22,424 nucleotides of DNA from an uncultured Campylobacter sp. (GTDB taxonomy: Bacteria > Campylobacterota > Campylobacteria > Campylobacterales > Campylobacteraceae). Every line of letters begins with the position of its first letter. Within the stretch, counting starts at the first letter, position 1. The notes beneath the pieces are model-generated. The model was not told the DNA's origin. It did no database searches and saw only the letters and a list, made by a program, of their open reading frames with translations. A program made the position numbers and the translations under genes. The DNA lies in assembly GCF_905371695.1 (NCBI RefSeq), contig NZ_CAJPMA010000019.1, forward strand, positions 1-22,424, given 5' to 3'. Shown piece by piece: positions 16,316 through 22,424 of this stretch.

Positions 16316-16911
16316 AATTTGATTTGCTCGTATTCGCCACATAAGCTTACGACTTCGTAGGCGTTAGTTATCTCGCCGACGGCTAGCTTATCGACTAATC
16401 TATAAGCCTCCAAGCAGCTGCCGCAGCTTAAAATTTTAACTCCCGCGCGCTCCAAGTCTTTTAGCGCGGCAAAGCTCGGATGCGCGCGATCGGCCGTCAT
16501 CTTAACCGCTTCGTTTACGCAAATAACGGCGTAAGGCTTCTCTTGAAGCTGCATCAAAGCGCCTACAAATTTTGAAAGCAGCGTTACGCCGACGGCTCCG
16601 CTTCCGGCGCGTTCCTCGTTTAGATAGACGACCTTCTTACGAGCGCGGGTCGGCGGGCAAGTATAAAGGCTAGCGTCGAATTTTACGCCGGTTTCGCCGT
16701 TTTTAGTCGTTACGACTAGAAATTCGCCGCCCCCAAGCTCGCGAGCTTGGAATGTTTGCCCTTGCGAAGCAAGAAATCTAGGTACGTTTTCGAACGAAGC
16801 TTTGGAATTTAGTAAAATTTCCAAACTCTCACCTATTTTAAGCGTTTCAAGCGCGTTTTTTACGTTAATTACTGGTTGCGGGCATTCAAGATTTCTGCAA
16901 TCGATTTGCAT
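16312..16911 (-). CDS. YedF-like selenium-metabolism protein (TusA domain plus DsrE-like domain)
   Basis: A 199-aa cytoplasmic protein of two parts. Residues 1-75 are a TusA-type sulfurtransferase domain opening D-C-R-N-L-E-C10-P-Q-P, the CPxP motif whose Cys carries persulfide or selenium. Residues about 92-199 are DsrE-like, with VGVTLLSKFVGALMQL, a conserved P-Y-A-V-I-C-V-N-E-A-V-K, and C-G-S-C-L-E-A-Y near 163-170 with paired Cys. This layout is the YedF family found in selenium-utilising genomes, thought to deliver selenium to SelD or SelA. Overlap of its stop with the selD ATG (ATGA) supports that link. An extended -10 promoter and an AAGGA ribosome-binding site precede it. Exact chemistry is inferred. 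Confidence 0.87.
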   Translation of the reverse strand: MQIDCRNLECPQPVINVKNALETLKIGESLEILLNSKASFENVPRFLASQGQTFQARELGGGEFLVVTTKNGETGVKFDASLYTCPPTRARKKVVYLNEERAGSGAVGVTLLSKFVGALMQLQEKPYAVICVNEAVKMTADRAHPSFAALKDLERAGVKILSCGSCLEAYRLVDKLAVGEITNAYEVVSLCGEYEQIKL

Positions 16912-16935
16912 AGGATTTTCCTTAAATTATCGTTT

Positions 16936-17040
16936 TTACTCGCGCCGCGAGCCTAAAATTTACGTAGATTATAGCAGATTAAAGTTAAAATTAAAAAGAA
17001 AGACAAGGGTCGCGACGCTAAAATTCGCGCCGCGAGTAAA
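16936..17040. repeat. Long inverted repeat flanking the yedF-selD promoter region
   Basis: TTTACTCGCGCCGCGA (16936 onward, plus) and TCGCGCCGCGAGTAAA (ending 17040) match as a 16-bp inverted repeat with one central mismatch. About 73 nt of AT-rich DNA, holding the promoter, lies between them. Each arm's core CTCGCGCCGCGAG is itself palindromic. The distal arm abuts the stop of the 64-aa gene and could be part of its terminator. Function unknown. Confidence 0.5.
16968..16976 (-). promoter_or_regulatory. Extended -10 promoter of yedF-selD
   Basis: The minus strand reads TGCTATAAT, a perfect extended -10 (TGnTATAAT), in a T-rich context without a recognisable -35, as is normal for Campylobacter sigma-70 promoters. 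It implies a transcript start near 16961, about 50 nt upstream of the yedF-like ATG. Confidence 0.7.
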
Positions 17041-17045
17041 GCGGA

Positions 17046-17240
17046 TTATTTGGCGTTTGAGACGAAATTTTTCTCTAACCAAGCCTGCGCGGCTTCGTAG
17101 CTTTCAAAACGTCCGCTTTTAGCCACTTGCGCTACGCCCTCGTAAAAACGAATGCGAATGCCGTCTTGGACGTTATCGATTTTGACGCGCGTAATGCGGT
17201 CTGCGTTTAGATAAACTCGGTCGTTTAATTTGATAAACAT
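17046..17240 (-). CDS. Conserved-looking small protein of unknown function (64 aa)
   Basis: I do not recognise this 64-residue soluble protein. It starts M-F-I-K-L-N-D-R-V-Y-L-N-A-D-R-I, has alternating beta-type residues to about residue 40, then a helix (Y-E-A-A-Q-A-W-L-E-K-N-F). The pattern of a short beta barrel plus a helix recalls tiny beta-rich proteins such as FlbD, but the similarity is too slight for assignment. There is no signal peptide, Cys or membrane segment. A good ribosome-binding site (AAAAGGAG, 17246-17253) and a TATAAA -10 (17263-17268) precede the ATG, so it is very likely expressed. It lies between the fdhD/modE-like pair and yedF-selD, on the same strand. Confidence 0.75.
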   Translation of the reverse strand: MFIKLNDRVYLNADRITRVKIDNVQDGIRIRFYEGVAQVAKSGRFESYEAAQAWLEKNFVSNAK

Positions 17241-17596
17241 TTTTTCTCCTTTTAGTAAAGTATTTATAGTACGAAAATTTAGCTGTTTTTCGCGCCTATT
17301 TCGCGCAAAATTTTAAAAATTTCAAAGCGACTGTTACGAAGCGAAATTCGGCGAAATTTGCAGGTAGAATATGAAAAATTCGAATAACTCTATGCATCGA
17401 AATTCTTAAAATTTATGAGGCGAAATTAGGTCGTCTCGACTAGCTTACGGCAGTCGAAAAGACGTGTCGTATCGAGCTTAAGATTAAACGTCCGTCTTCG
17501 GTTGGCCAGAAAAACCCGTTTGCTACCGAATCGCCGAAATACGCTCCGCTTTTTGCGCTTATCAAGGCGCTAAATCGCTCGTGCGCCGCGAGCGAG
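17241..17596. other. Intergenic region, 356 bp, with promoter and hairpins but no convincing gene
   Basis: The left end holds the ribosome-binding site and TATAAA -10 (17263-17268, minus strand) of the 64-aa gene. At 17432-17463 CGTCTCGACT pairs with AGTCG-aaa-AGACG to form a bulged hairpin. Minus-strand frames over 17430-17595 stay open for about 40-50 codons, but they lack a good start or ribosome-binding site and resemble nothing I know. No tRNA-Sec (selC) signature was found here despite the selenium genes around it. Confidence 0.5.
17575..17595 (-). terminator. Candidate terminator of the ModE-like gene
   Basis: A perfect 7-bp stem TCGCTCG/CGAGCGA with a 7-nt loop starts 1 nt after the ModE-like stop on the minus strand and is followed by a short TTTAG. 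The stem is strong but the U-tract weak, so termination may be incomplete. Confidence 0.45.
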
Positions 17597-18334
17597 CTAC
17601 TTATCTAAAAATAACTCTTTAAACCGCTTGTTGGCAAAATCCTCGATATCGCGCTGCAACTGCTTATATGCGTTAATGAGCTCGTATGCGCGCGGATTTA
17701 GCGTAGTGCCCGCGCTCTCGCCGCCGCCTTGTTTGGTGTTAACCAGCTCTTCGTCCAAATTTTTAGCCAAAATTTGAAGATGCGTCCAGCATTTTTTATA
17801 ATTCATCCCTAAAATTTCGGCGGCTTTTGATATCGAGCCCGTCTCGGCAATGATTTCTAGCACTTCGGTTTTGCCCTTGCCGAAAAGCAGCTCGCCCTCG
17901 GCGTTTTCTATCCAAGTCTTCGTTTTTACGATCATTTTTTTGCCTTTCTTTTCTTTAAAGCAGCCTAGCTGGCAATATTTTACGTCGATATTATAATCGC
18001 GCAGGGTCGAGCGGATCTTTTTTAACCCGGCGCCCAGGGCCGCTTCGCGCGCATCCGCGCAAAATATCCGTCCGCGCTCGTCGAGTTTGCCTTTTAGATC
18101 GCGATAGGTTAGCGCGCTTCCAAATTCCAGCGGTAGCTTGCCGAACTGTCCGAGCTCGCACGCGTCTATCCGCACGCCTATATCGCTTGCGGTTCGTCCG
18201 ACCGCGCCTACGTCGCAGCCTAGTTTTGCTGCGATCTTAAACGCCGTACCGCAGTCGAGCTTGCCTTTTTCGTTTTTTAATTTTTCTATTAAATCTTCGA
18301 TTTTAGCGCGAATTTCCGGCGAAATTTCAGACAT
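17597..18334 (-). CDS. ModE-like winged-helix transcriptional regulator with tandem Cys-containing N-terminal repeats
   Basis: A 245-aa protein. Residues about 133-225 match the ModE/LysR-type N-terminal winged helix: E-V-L-E-I-I-A-E-T-G-S-I-S-K-A-A-E-I-L-G, then M-N-Y-K-K-C-W-T-H-L and the wing with G-G-G-E-S-A-G-T-T-L-N-P. The molybdate-binding TOBE/Mop domains of E. coli ModE are absent. In their place the N-terminus holds two related segments, residues 26-64 and 90-126, each beginning with a Cys (C28, C92) and ending C-x-L-G-x-F (C59, C121). The gene overlaps fdhD by 8 nt and ends in a hairpin. C. jejuni has a ModE-like gene (Cj1507c, from memory) at the same place. Control of molybdenum or formate dehydrogenase genes is likely but inferred. 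Confidence 0.85.
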   Translation of the reverse strand: MSEISPEIRAKIEDLIEKLKNEKGKLDCGTAFKIAAKLGCDVGAVGRTASDIGVRIDACELGQFGKLPLEFGSALTYRDLKGKLDERGRIFCADAREAALGAGLKKIRSTLRDYNIDVKYCQLGCFKEKKGKKMIVKTKTWIENAEGELLFGKGKTEVLEIIAETGSISKAAEILGMNYKKCWTHLQILAKNLDEELVNTKQGGGESAGTTLNPRAYELINAYKQLQRDIEDFANKRFKELFLDK

Positions 18335-19109
18335 AAATTCTCTCCTCGCCGCTATAAACGTTAAAATTTTCGCCTCGCGCGAAACCGCATAGAGTAAGGT
18401 TAAATTTTCGCGCGATTAATACGCCGAGGCTCGTAGGCGCCGTGCGCGATATTAGCGCCGGAACGCCGTTCATCACGGCTTTTACGACCATTTCGGAACT
18501 CAGCCTGCCGCTTACCATCAAAAAGCATTCGCTAAGATTTACTCCCGCAAGCGCGGCCTTGCCGACGGCTTTATCTATGGTGTTGTGCTGGGCGATGTCC
18601 TCGCCGATAAAATATCGCCCGTCTTGCGCGTAAATTTTAGCCGTATGCACGCAACCGGTTTGTTCGTAAAGCTCGCACTGCGTGTAAAATTCGCTCATCT
18701 GTCTCGAAATTTCGGCGCGTTTAAATTTTACGGCGCTTTTTATAGCCTTAGCCGCAAGCGCTTCCGGATCTATATTTGCCGTTACGCTTCGTCCGCAACC
18801 GCTAATTACGACGCTTTCAAAACTTAAATTTTCAATACTTTTTAAATTCGCGTTCGCCTCGATTTTAACGCTTAAAAAATCGTCCGCTAATTTTACGCTT
18901 TTAATATCTTCGTAGCTTGAAACTATATTTTCGCTCATTATATAGCCTACGGCAAGGGCGTCCAGATCGACGGGCGTCGCCATCATCGACGCGACTTTTT
19001 CGCCGTTTAAAATAACGTCGAATTTTATCTCTCGCACGAGAACGTCGTCGGTAATAAAATTTTCGTCGGCTTTAAATTTCGTGATTTTCGTAGTATATAT
19101 AGGTTGCAA
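18327..19109 (-). CDS. fdhD: Formate dehydrogenase accessory sulfurtransferase FdhD
   Basis: Transfers sulfur from IscS to the molybdenum cofactor so that formate dehydrogenase becomes active. Family marks: residues 27-66, where V-x-L-N-G-x-x-V-A-S-M-M-A-T-P and L-D-A-L-A-V-G-Y-I-M-S-E correspond to the usual nucleotide-binding start; S-G-C105-G-R-S for the catalytic Cys loop; T-G-C-V-H-T-A near 154; G-E-D-I-A-Q-H-N-T-I-D-K near 171; and S-G-R-L-S-S-E-M-V near 197. E. coli FdhD has C-x-x-C in its loop, while only one Cys is found here. The start is TTG with an AAGG ribosome-binding site, giving 260 aa. It follows fdhC after a terminator hairpin and overlaps the ModE-like gene. Confidence 0.93.
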   Translation of the reverse strand: MQPIYTTKITKFKADENFITDDVLVREIKFDVILNGEKVASMMATPVDLDALAVGYIMSENIVSSYEDIKSVKLADDFLSVKIEANANLKSIENLSFESVVISGCGRSVTANIDPEALAAKAIKSAVKFKRAEISRQMSEFYTQCELYEQTGCVHTAKIYAQDGRYFIGEDIAQHNTIDKAVGKAALAGVNLSECFLMVSGRLSSEMVVKAVMNGVPALISRTAPTSLGVLIARKFNLTLCGFARGENFNVYSGEERIYV

Positions 19110-19130
19110 AATTTGCCTTAAAGAAAAGAA

Positions 19131-19150
19131 AGCCCGTCAAAGACGGGACT
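19131..19150 (-). terminator. Intrinsic terminator between fdhC and fdhD
   Basis: CCCGTC-AAA-GACGGG (19133-19147) makes a 6-bp GC stem with a 3-nt loop. On the minus strand it is followed by the pyrimidine tract CTTTCTTTTCTTT. It lies 4 nt after the fdhC stop and 24 nt or so before fdhD. This would lower fdhD and ModE-like expression relative to fdhABC, since no strong separate promoter is visible in the short gap. Confidence 0.8.
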
Positions 19151-19153
19151 TTA

Positions 19154-20098
19154 CTATTTTAGTTTTGGATAGACTTTTTCGTAATCGGAAACCGGAATTT
19201 GGTTTTTCTTGATTAGCTCTTGATACCAGTAGTGGTGAAGTACGTAAACTTCCTCTTCTTCCTTGTAGCCCGTAATCATCGACCAAATAGCGCCGTGAAT
19301 AGCGATGGCCGCCATATAGATATGAACTAGGAAAAATACCGCGCACACGATACCAAGAACGTTATGCACGATCACGCTGATGCGTAATACCATAATCTGC
19401 GGTATACCGAACCAACCCGCTACGTCAGGAGTTTTAAAATCAAGGAAATACATAGCCGCGCCCGTTAGGATCATAATTAATCCGCCGGGAATCGCTACCC
19501 AAAACCACGCCTTTTGTCCAGCGTTAAATTTTCCCGCCGGAACACAGGCTTTTTTCTTTGATAAATATCCGCCTACGATTAGCATCCAGCGAATGTCGTA
19601 GATCGCGGGAAGCATCCTTTTAGTCCAATATAAAATCATCGGGCTAATAGCTATCGTAAATAAAACCGTCGCGATAACGTGCAAATTTTGCATCGTATCG
19701 ACGAATACTCCGCCGCCGAACGCCGCTCCCCACATCATAATAATACCCGTCGGCACTAAAATAATCCAAGAAATCGCAGCCAGCCCGTGAGAAACGCGCT
19801 CGATAATATTAAACGCGTAAACCTTTTTACCGTCGTGGCTAAAATGCTTCGGTCCGACAATTAAAAAATGTAGCGCAAATGCCGCGATAACCGCTAAAAT
19901 AATCGCTACTACGCCGTAAGCGAAGTAATCGTTACCCTGAATAAACGTGAAAAGCTCTCCTAGGCTACCCTCGTAACCCTTAATATTCTCGACCCTAGCG
20001 GAAGCCCATACGTTGCTATCGTATTGGTTTACGCCCGTAGGTCCTTGAATGGCAAAAGCGCTAATCGCGCAAGCGATAAAAGCTAAAAATACTTTCAT
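19154..20098 (-). CDS. fdhC: Formate dehydrogenase cytochrome b556 subunit (gamma)
   Basis: Membrane subunit that passes electrons from the iron-sulfur subunit to menaquinone. It has an N-terminal signal peptide (1-16), a periplasmic stretch, and about four membrane helices (about 58-82, 105-125, 138-160 and 203-270 holding the last segments). Histidines suited to haem b ligation occur in E-R-V-S-H-G-L-A, N-L-H-V-I-A-T and V-H-N-V-L-G-I-V...V-H-I-Y. The cytoplasmic tail is charged (K-E-E-E-E-V). At 314 aa it is longer than E. coli FdnI (217 aa) because of the extra N-terminal region, which I recall as normal for Epsilonproteobacteria. Its ATG overlaps the fdhB stop (ATGA). It is the last gene before the terminator. 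Confidence 0.93.
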   Translation of the reverse strand: MKVFLAFIACAISAFAIQGPTGVNQYDSNVWASARVENIKGYEGSLGELFTFIQGNDYFAYGVVAIILAVIAAFALHFLIVGPKHFSHDGKKVYAFNIIERVSHGLAAISWIILVPTGIIMMWGAAFGGGVFVDTMQNLHVIATVLFTIAISPMILYWTKRMLPAIYDIRWMLIVGGYLSKKKACVPAGKFNAGQKAWFWVAIPGGLIMILTGAAMYFLDFKTPDVAGWFGIPQIMVLRISVIVHNVLGIVCAVFFLVHIYMAAIAIHGAIWSMITGYKEEEEVYVLHHYWYQELIKKNQIPVSDYEKVYPKLK

Positions 20099-20724
20099 AC
20101 CCTATCCTTTGTGTAATACGCGATTTTCCAAGTCGGAGAGGTCTTGATGTCTTTAACTCCGTAACCTCTTGCGCTGACCCGATCATTGTAAATCTGCTCT
20201 ATTATAGCAGATTCTCCCACAAGTAAAGCTTTGGTCGAACACATTGCGGCGCAAACCGGAACTTTTCCTTCCGAAATTCTGTTTTGACCGTATTCTTCCT
20301 GCTCGTCGTGAGTGTTGTCGGGAAGCGGACCGCCGGCGCACATCGTGCATTTATCCATCGAGCCCTTAGCTCCGAAGACTCCGTCTCTCGGGAACTGCGG
20401 CGCGCCGAACGGACAAGCGTATAAGCAGTATCCGCAGCCGATACAGATATCTTTATCGTGCAGCACGATACCGTCGTCTCTAATATAAAAACAATCGACC
20501 GGACAAACGAGCGAACAAGGCGCGTCGTTGCAGTGCATACACGCGATCGAAGTAGAAACCTCTCGTCCTTGCACGCCCTCGTTTAGCGTGATGACGCGGC
20601 GACGGCGCACGCCGATAGGCAGCTCGTGAGCCTCGTCGCACGCGATAGCGCAACCGTTGCAGTCGATGCAGCGATCGTTATCGCAGTAAAATTTTAATCT
20701 TTCATTATCGCTATATCCGCTCAT
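20095..20724 (-). CDS. fdhB: Formate dehydrogenase iron-sulfur subunit (beta)
   Basis: Ferredoxin-like electron carrier between the molybdenum subunit and cytochrome b. Of 209 residues, about eighteen are Cys, arranged for four [4Fe-4S] clusters: C19-x-x-C22-x-x-C25-x3-C29, C62-x-x-C65-x4-C70-x3-C74, C94-x-x-C97-x-x-C100-x3-C104 and C126-x-x-C129 with C158 and C162. It lacks the C-terminal membrane anchor helix of E. coli FdnH, so it is held by contact with FdhA and FdhC. It starts one base after the fdhA stop and overlaps fdhC by 4 nt, so the three are one translational unit. Confidence 0.95.
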   Translation of the reverse strand: MSGYSDNERLKFYCDNDRCIDCNGCAIACDEAHELPIGVRRRRVITLNEGVQGREVSTSIACMHCNDAPCSLVCPVDCFYIRDDGIVLHDKDICIGCGYCLYACPFGAPQFPRDGVFGAKGSMDKCTMCAGGPLPDNTHDEQEEYGQNRISEGKVPVCAAMCSTKALLVGESAIIEQIYNDRVSARGYGVKDIKTSPTWKIAYYTKDRV

Positions 20725-20725
20725 T

Positions 20726-22424
20726 TTACGCCCTTTCTATGCGGCACAAACCGCCCTTAGTTTCCGGAATTTGCGTGTTTATATCGTATCCGTAGTTAGT
20801 TACCGTATTTGCGCTCTCGCCGACAGCAAACGGCTTAGTTCCGTCCGGGAAATTTCCCGTCATATCGACGCCTTGCATATATCCCGCGTAGTGGAACGGC
20901 AAGAAAATCATATCCGGTTTTACCGACGGCACTATGCGTGCGCGAACTTTAATCCTAGTTCCCTCAGGCGAGTAAATCCAAACGAAATCCCAATGTTTGA
21001 TACCGTGTTTTTCCGCTAGTTCCGGATGGATATCCGCGAACATTTCAGGCGTTAAGCGGCAAAGATACTTGCTTGCGCGCGTTTCCATTCCCGCACCGCT
21101 GAAATTCACCAAACGCGCAGTAACCAAATTTATAGGGAAATCTTTGGCAAAATCTTTACTTTGCTGTAAGCTTTCGAATTTCGTATCGACGCGGTATTGT
21201 TTCGGCTTATCCTTAAAGCTCGGATATTTTTTGGCAAGATCCGTGCGCGGCGAGTGGATCGGCTCTCTGTGAAGAGGAATTTGATCCGCAAACGTCCAGA
21301 CGATCGTCCTAGCTCGCGCGTTGCCGTAAGGAGCTATATTTTTTTCTAGACACTTAGTCGCGATTATATTGCTATCGTCCGTCGTCCAGCTAGCACCGAT
21401 CCTTGCTTTTTCGTCCGCCGTTAGCGTAATGCCTAAAATTTTCTCGATATTATCCTTTTTAATTTCGGGATATCCGCCTTTTATAAAACTATCCGTAGGC
21501 GCGCTGCCGTCGGCTGCTAGCTGGTTAACGCCATTGTGCTCCAAACCGAAGCGATTTCTAAATCCCATTCCGCCTTCGCGAACGGATTTATGCGTATCGT
21601 AAAGTATCGGACTGCCCGGATGGTTTTCCGTCCAACACGGCCACGGAAGTCCGTAGTATTCGCCCTCTACCGGAGTTCCTGGTTTTCCTAAAAGCGTCTT
21701 CTCATCGAATTTATCCCAGTTTGCTTGGTGGCGTTTTAGACGCTCGGGCGTCCAGCCTGTCATGCCGATAGTTTTAATAATGTTTGCGATCTCGCGCGTG
21801 GCGGCCTCGGGCCACTCGATCTTGCCGTTTTCGTCTCTAATAGTGCGAGTTAGTTCGTCGTAATATCCTAATCGCTTTGCAAGCTCGAATAATAGCTCGT
21901 GATCGGGGATGCTTTCGTAAAGCGGAGCGCAAATTTGGCTTCTCCACTGACCGCTTCTATTAGTCGCTACGACCGTTCCGCTGGTTTCGTATTGCGTCGC
22001 GGCTGGGATTACGTAGACGTCGTCCGTTTTATTGGTAATTACCGCCGCATCGTTTACGAAAGGATCGACGCAAACTAATAATTCAAGCGCGTCTAGACCC
22101 TCTTGTACTTTTACCTGCTGCGCGGTCGAAGTAATGCCGTTTCCGATTACGACTAACGCTTTTAGGCTCTCGCCCGCATTGTCTATCGCGTCGTTACCGT
22201 TTTTACCGTTAAGCGAACCCGCCCACCAGCGAGCAAGCGAGAATCCCGGTTTGAACATCCATTCGGGCTGTATAAAATTCTTTTGCAGCCATTCAAAATC
22301 CACCTTCCACATCTTAGCGAAATATTTCCAGCTGCCTTCGTTTTTCGGATAATAACCGGGTAAATTGTCCGGCAAATTCGCCATATCCGTCGCGCCTTGA
22401 ACGTTGTCGTGACCGCGCAGAATA
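20726..22424 (-). CDS. fdhA: Formate dehydrogenase molybdenum (or tungsten) subunit, C-terminal part, truncated by window end
   Basis: The catalytic subunit of the periplasmic formate dehydrogenase; the window shows its last 565 or so codons. An internal ATG at 22384 is not the start. Upstream codons to the window end read I-L-R-G-H-D-N-V-Q-G-A-T-D, a stretch conserved in FdhA/FdnG. Further along, R-S-G-Q-W-R-S near residue 143 from that ATG, W-T-F-A-D-Q-I-P-L-H and the dinucleotide-binding C-terminal domain (L-V-T-A-R-L-V-N-F-S-G-A-G-M-E-T-R) are present. The N-terminal iron-sulfur motif, Tat signal and expected Sec/Cys codon are not in the window. The selD/yedF genes nearby suggest a Sec enzyme. 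It is followed after one base by fdhB. Confidence 0.95.
   Translation of the reverse strand, partial: ILRGHDNVQGATDMANLPDNLPGYYPKNEGSWKYFAKMWKVDFEWLQKNFIQPEWMFKPGFSLARWWAGSLNGKNGNDAIDNAGESLKALVVIGNGITSTAQQVKVQEGLDALELLVCVDPFVNDAAVITNKTDDVYVIPAATQYETSGTVVATNRSGQWRSQICAPLYESIPDHELLFELAKRLGYYDELTRTIRDENGKIEWPEAATREIANIIKTIGMTGWTPERLKRHQANWDKFDEKTLLGKPGTPVEGEYYGLPWPCWTENHPGSPILYDTHKSVREGGMGFRNRFGLEHNGVNQLAADGSAPTDSFIKGGYPEIKKDNIEKILGITLTADEKARIGASWTTDDSNIIATKCLEKNIAPYGNARARTIVWTFADQIPLHREPIHSPRTDLAKKYPSFKDKPKQYRVDTKFESLQQSKDFAKDFPINLVTARLVNFSGAGMETRASKYLCRLTPEMFADIHPELAEKHGIKHWDFVWIYSPEGTRIKVRARIVPSVKPDMIFLPFHYAGYMQGVDMTGNFPDGTKPFAVGESANTVTNYGYDINTQIPETKGGLCRIERA

Noticed and set aside
17401..17470. 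Possible tRNA (selC) suggested by the hairpin near the selenium genes
   Set aside because: No acceptor-stem pairing, no GGTTCGA T-loop and no TCA anticodon arm could be found.
17420..17590. Minus-strand open frames of about 40-50 codons after the ModE-like gene, one Arg-rich
   Set aside because: No suitable start codon or ribosome-binding site, and the frames overlap one another; no recognisable domain. Kept only as part of the intergenic description.
19137..19346. 69-codon minus-strand frame overlapping the 3' end of fdhC
   Set aside because: It lies within fdhC in another frame and runs through the terminator; it is a shadow.
20726..22384. Taking ATG 22384 as the true start of fdhA
   Set aside because: Conserved FdhA sequence continues upstream in frame to the window edge, so the gene is truncated by the window rather than short.

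Overview
The window is part of an Epsilonproteobacterial chromosome, almost certainly a Campylobacter. The evidence is the frequent AAATTTTA-type words in a genome of medium GC content, the periplasmic NrfHA nitrite reductase, the purA / FliJ-like / MotE-like cluster, and a formate dehydrogenase / ModE-like / selenium cluster that I recall being arranged similarly in C. jejuni. The GC content and the large GGDEF-EAL protein suggest the C. rectus/showae side of the genus rather than C. jejuni, but this is inference. No mobile element, CRISPR array, rRNA or tRNA was seen.

Layout. (1) 68-2889, minus: a three-gene ABC importer for an iron chelate, haem or cobalamin-like substrate (binding protein, permease, ATPase). 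(2) 3040-5290, minus: nrfH-nrfA for respiratory reduction of nitrite to ammonium, ending in a clear terminator. NrfA carries five CXXCH motifs, so the usual active-site CXXCK is absent. (3) 5605-7066, plus: surE and a tcdA-like tRNA-modification gene. (4) 7411-15080, minus: a tightly packed run of a PAS/GGDEF/EAL sensor, a HisZ-like protein, purA, a FliJ-like coiled-coil protein, a MotE-like periplasmic protein and an Aer/CetB-type PAS protein. This joins c-di-GMP signalling, purine synthesis, motility and energy taxis. (5) 15179-17240, minus: selD, a yedF-like gene and a 64-aa protein. (6) 17597 to the window end, minus: a ModE-like regulator, fdhD, fdhC, fdhB and the 3' part of fdhA.

The most notable feature is selD. 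Read conventionally it begins at an internal GTG (16132) and lacks its catalytic N-terminus. The reading frame actually continues upstream through one in-frame TGA to an ATG at 16315, which overlaps the yedF stop as ATGA. The TGA lies at codon 17, where selenophosphate synthetases have the catalytic Cys or Sec. It is followed directly by a stem-loop with the geometry of a bacterial SECIS element. SelD is therefore predicted to be a selenoprotein that needs its own product for its synthesis. Regions 5 and 6 together look like a formate-respiration and selenium-supply module: FdhABC oxidises formate, FdhD matures the molybdenum cofactor, YedF and SelD supply activated selenium, and the ModE-like protein probably regulates. 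The Sec codon expected in fdhA lies outside the window.

Two stretches above 300 bases hold no convincing gene (7067-7410 and 17241-17596); both are described in the feature list.
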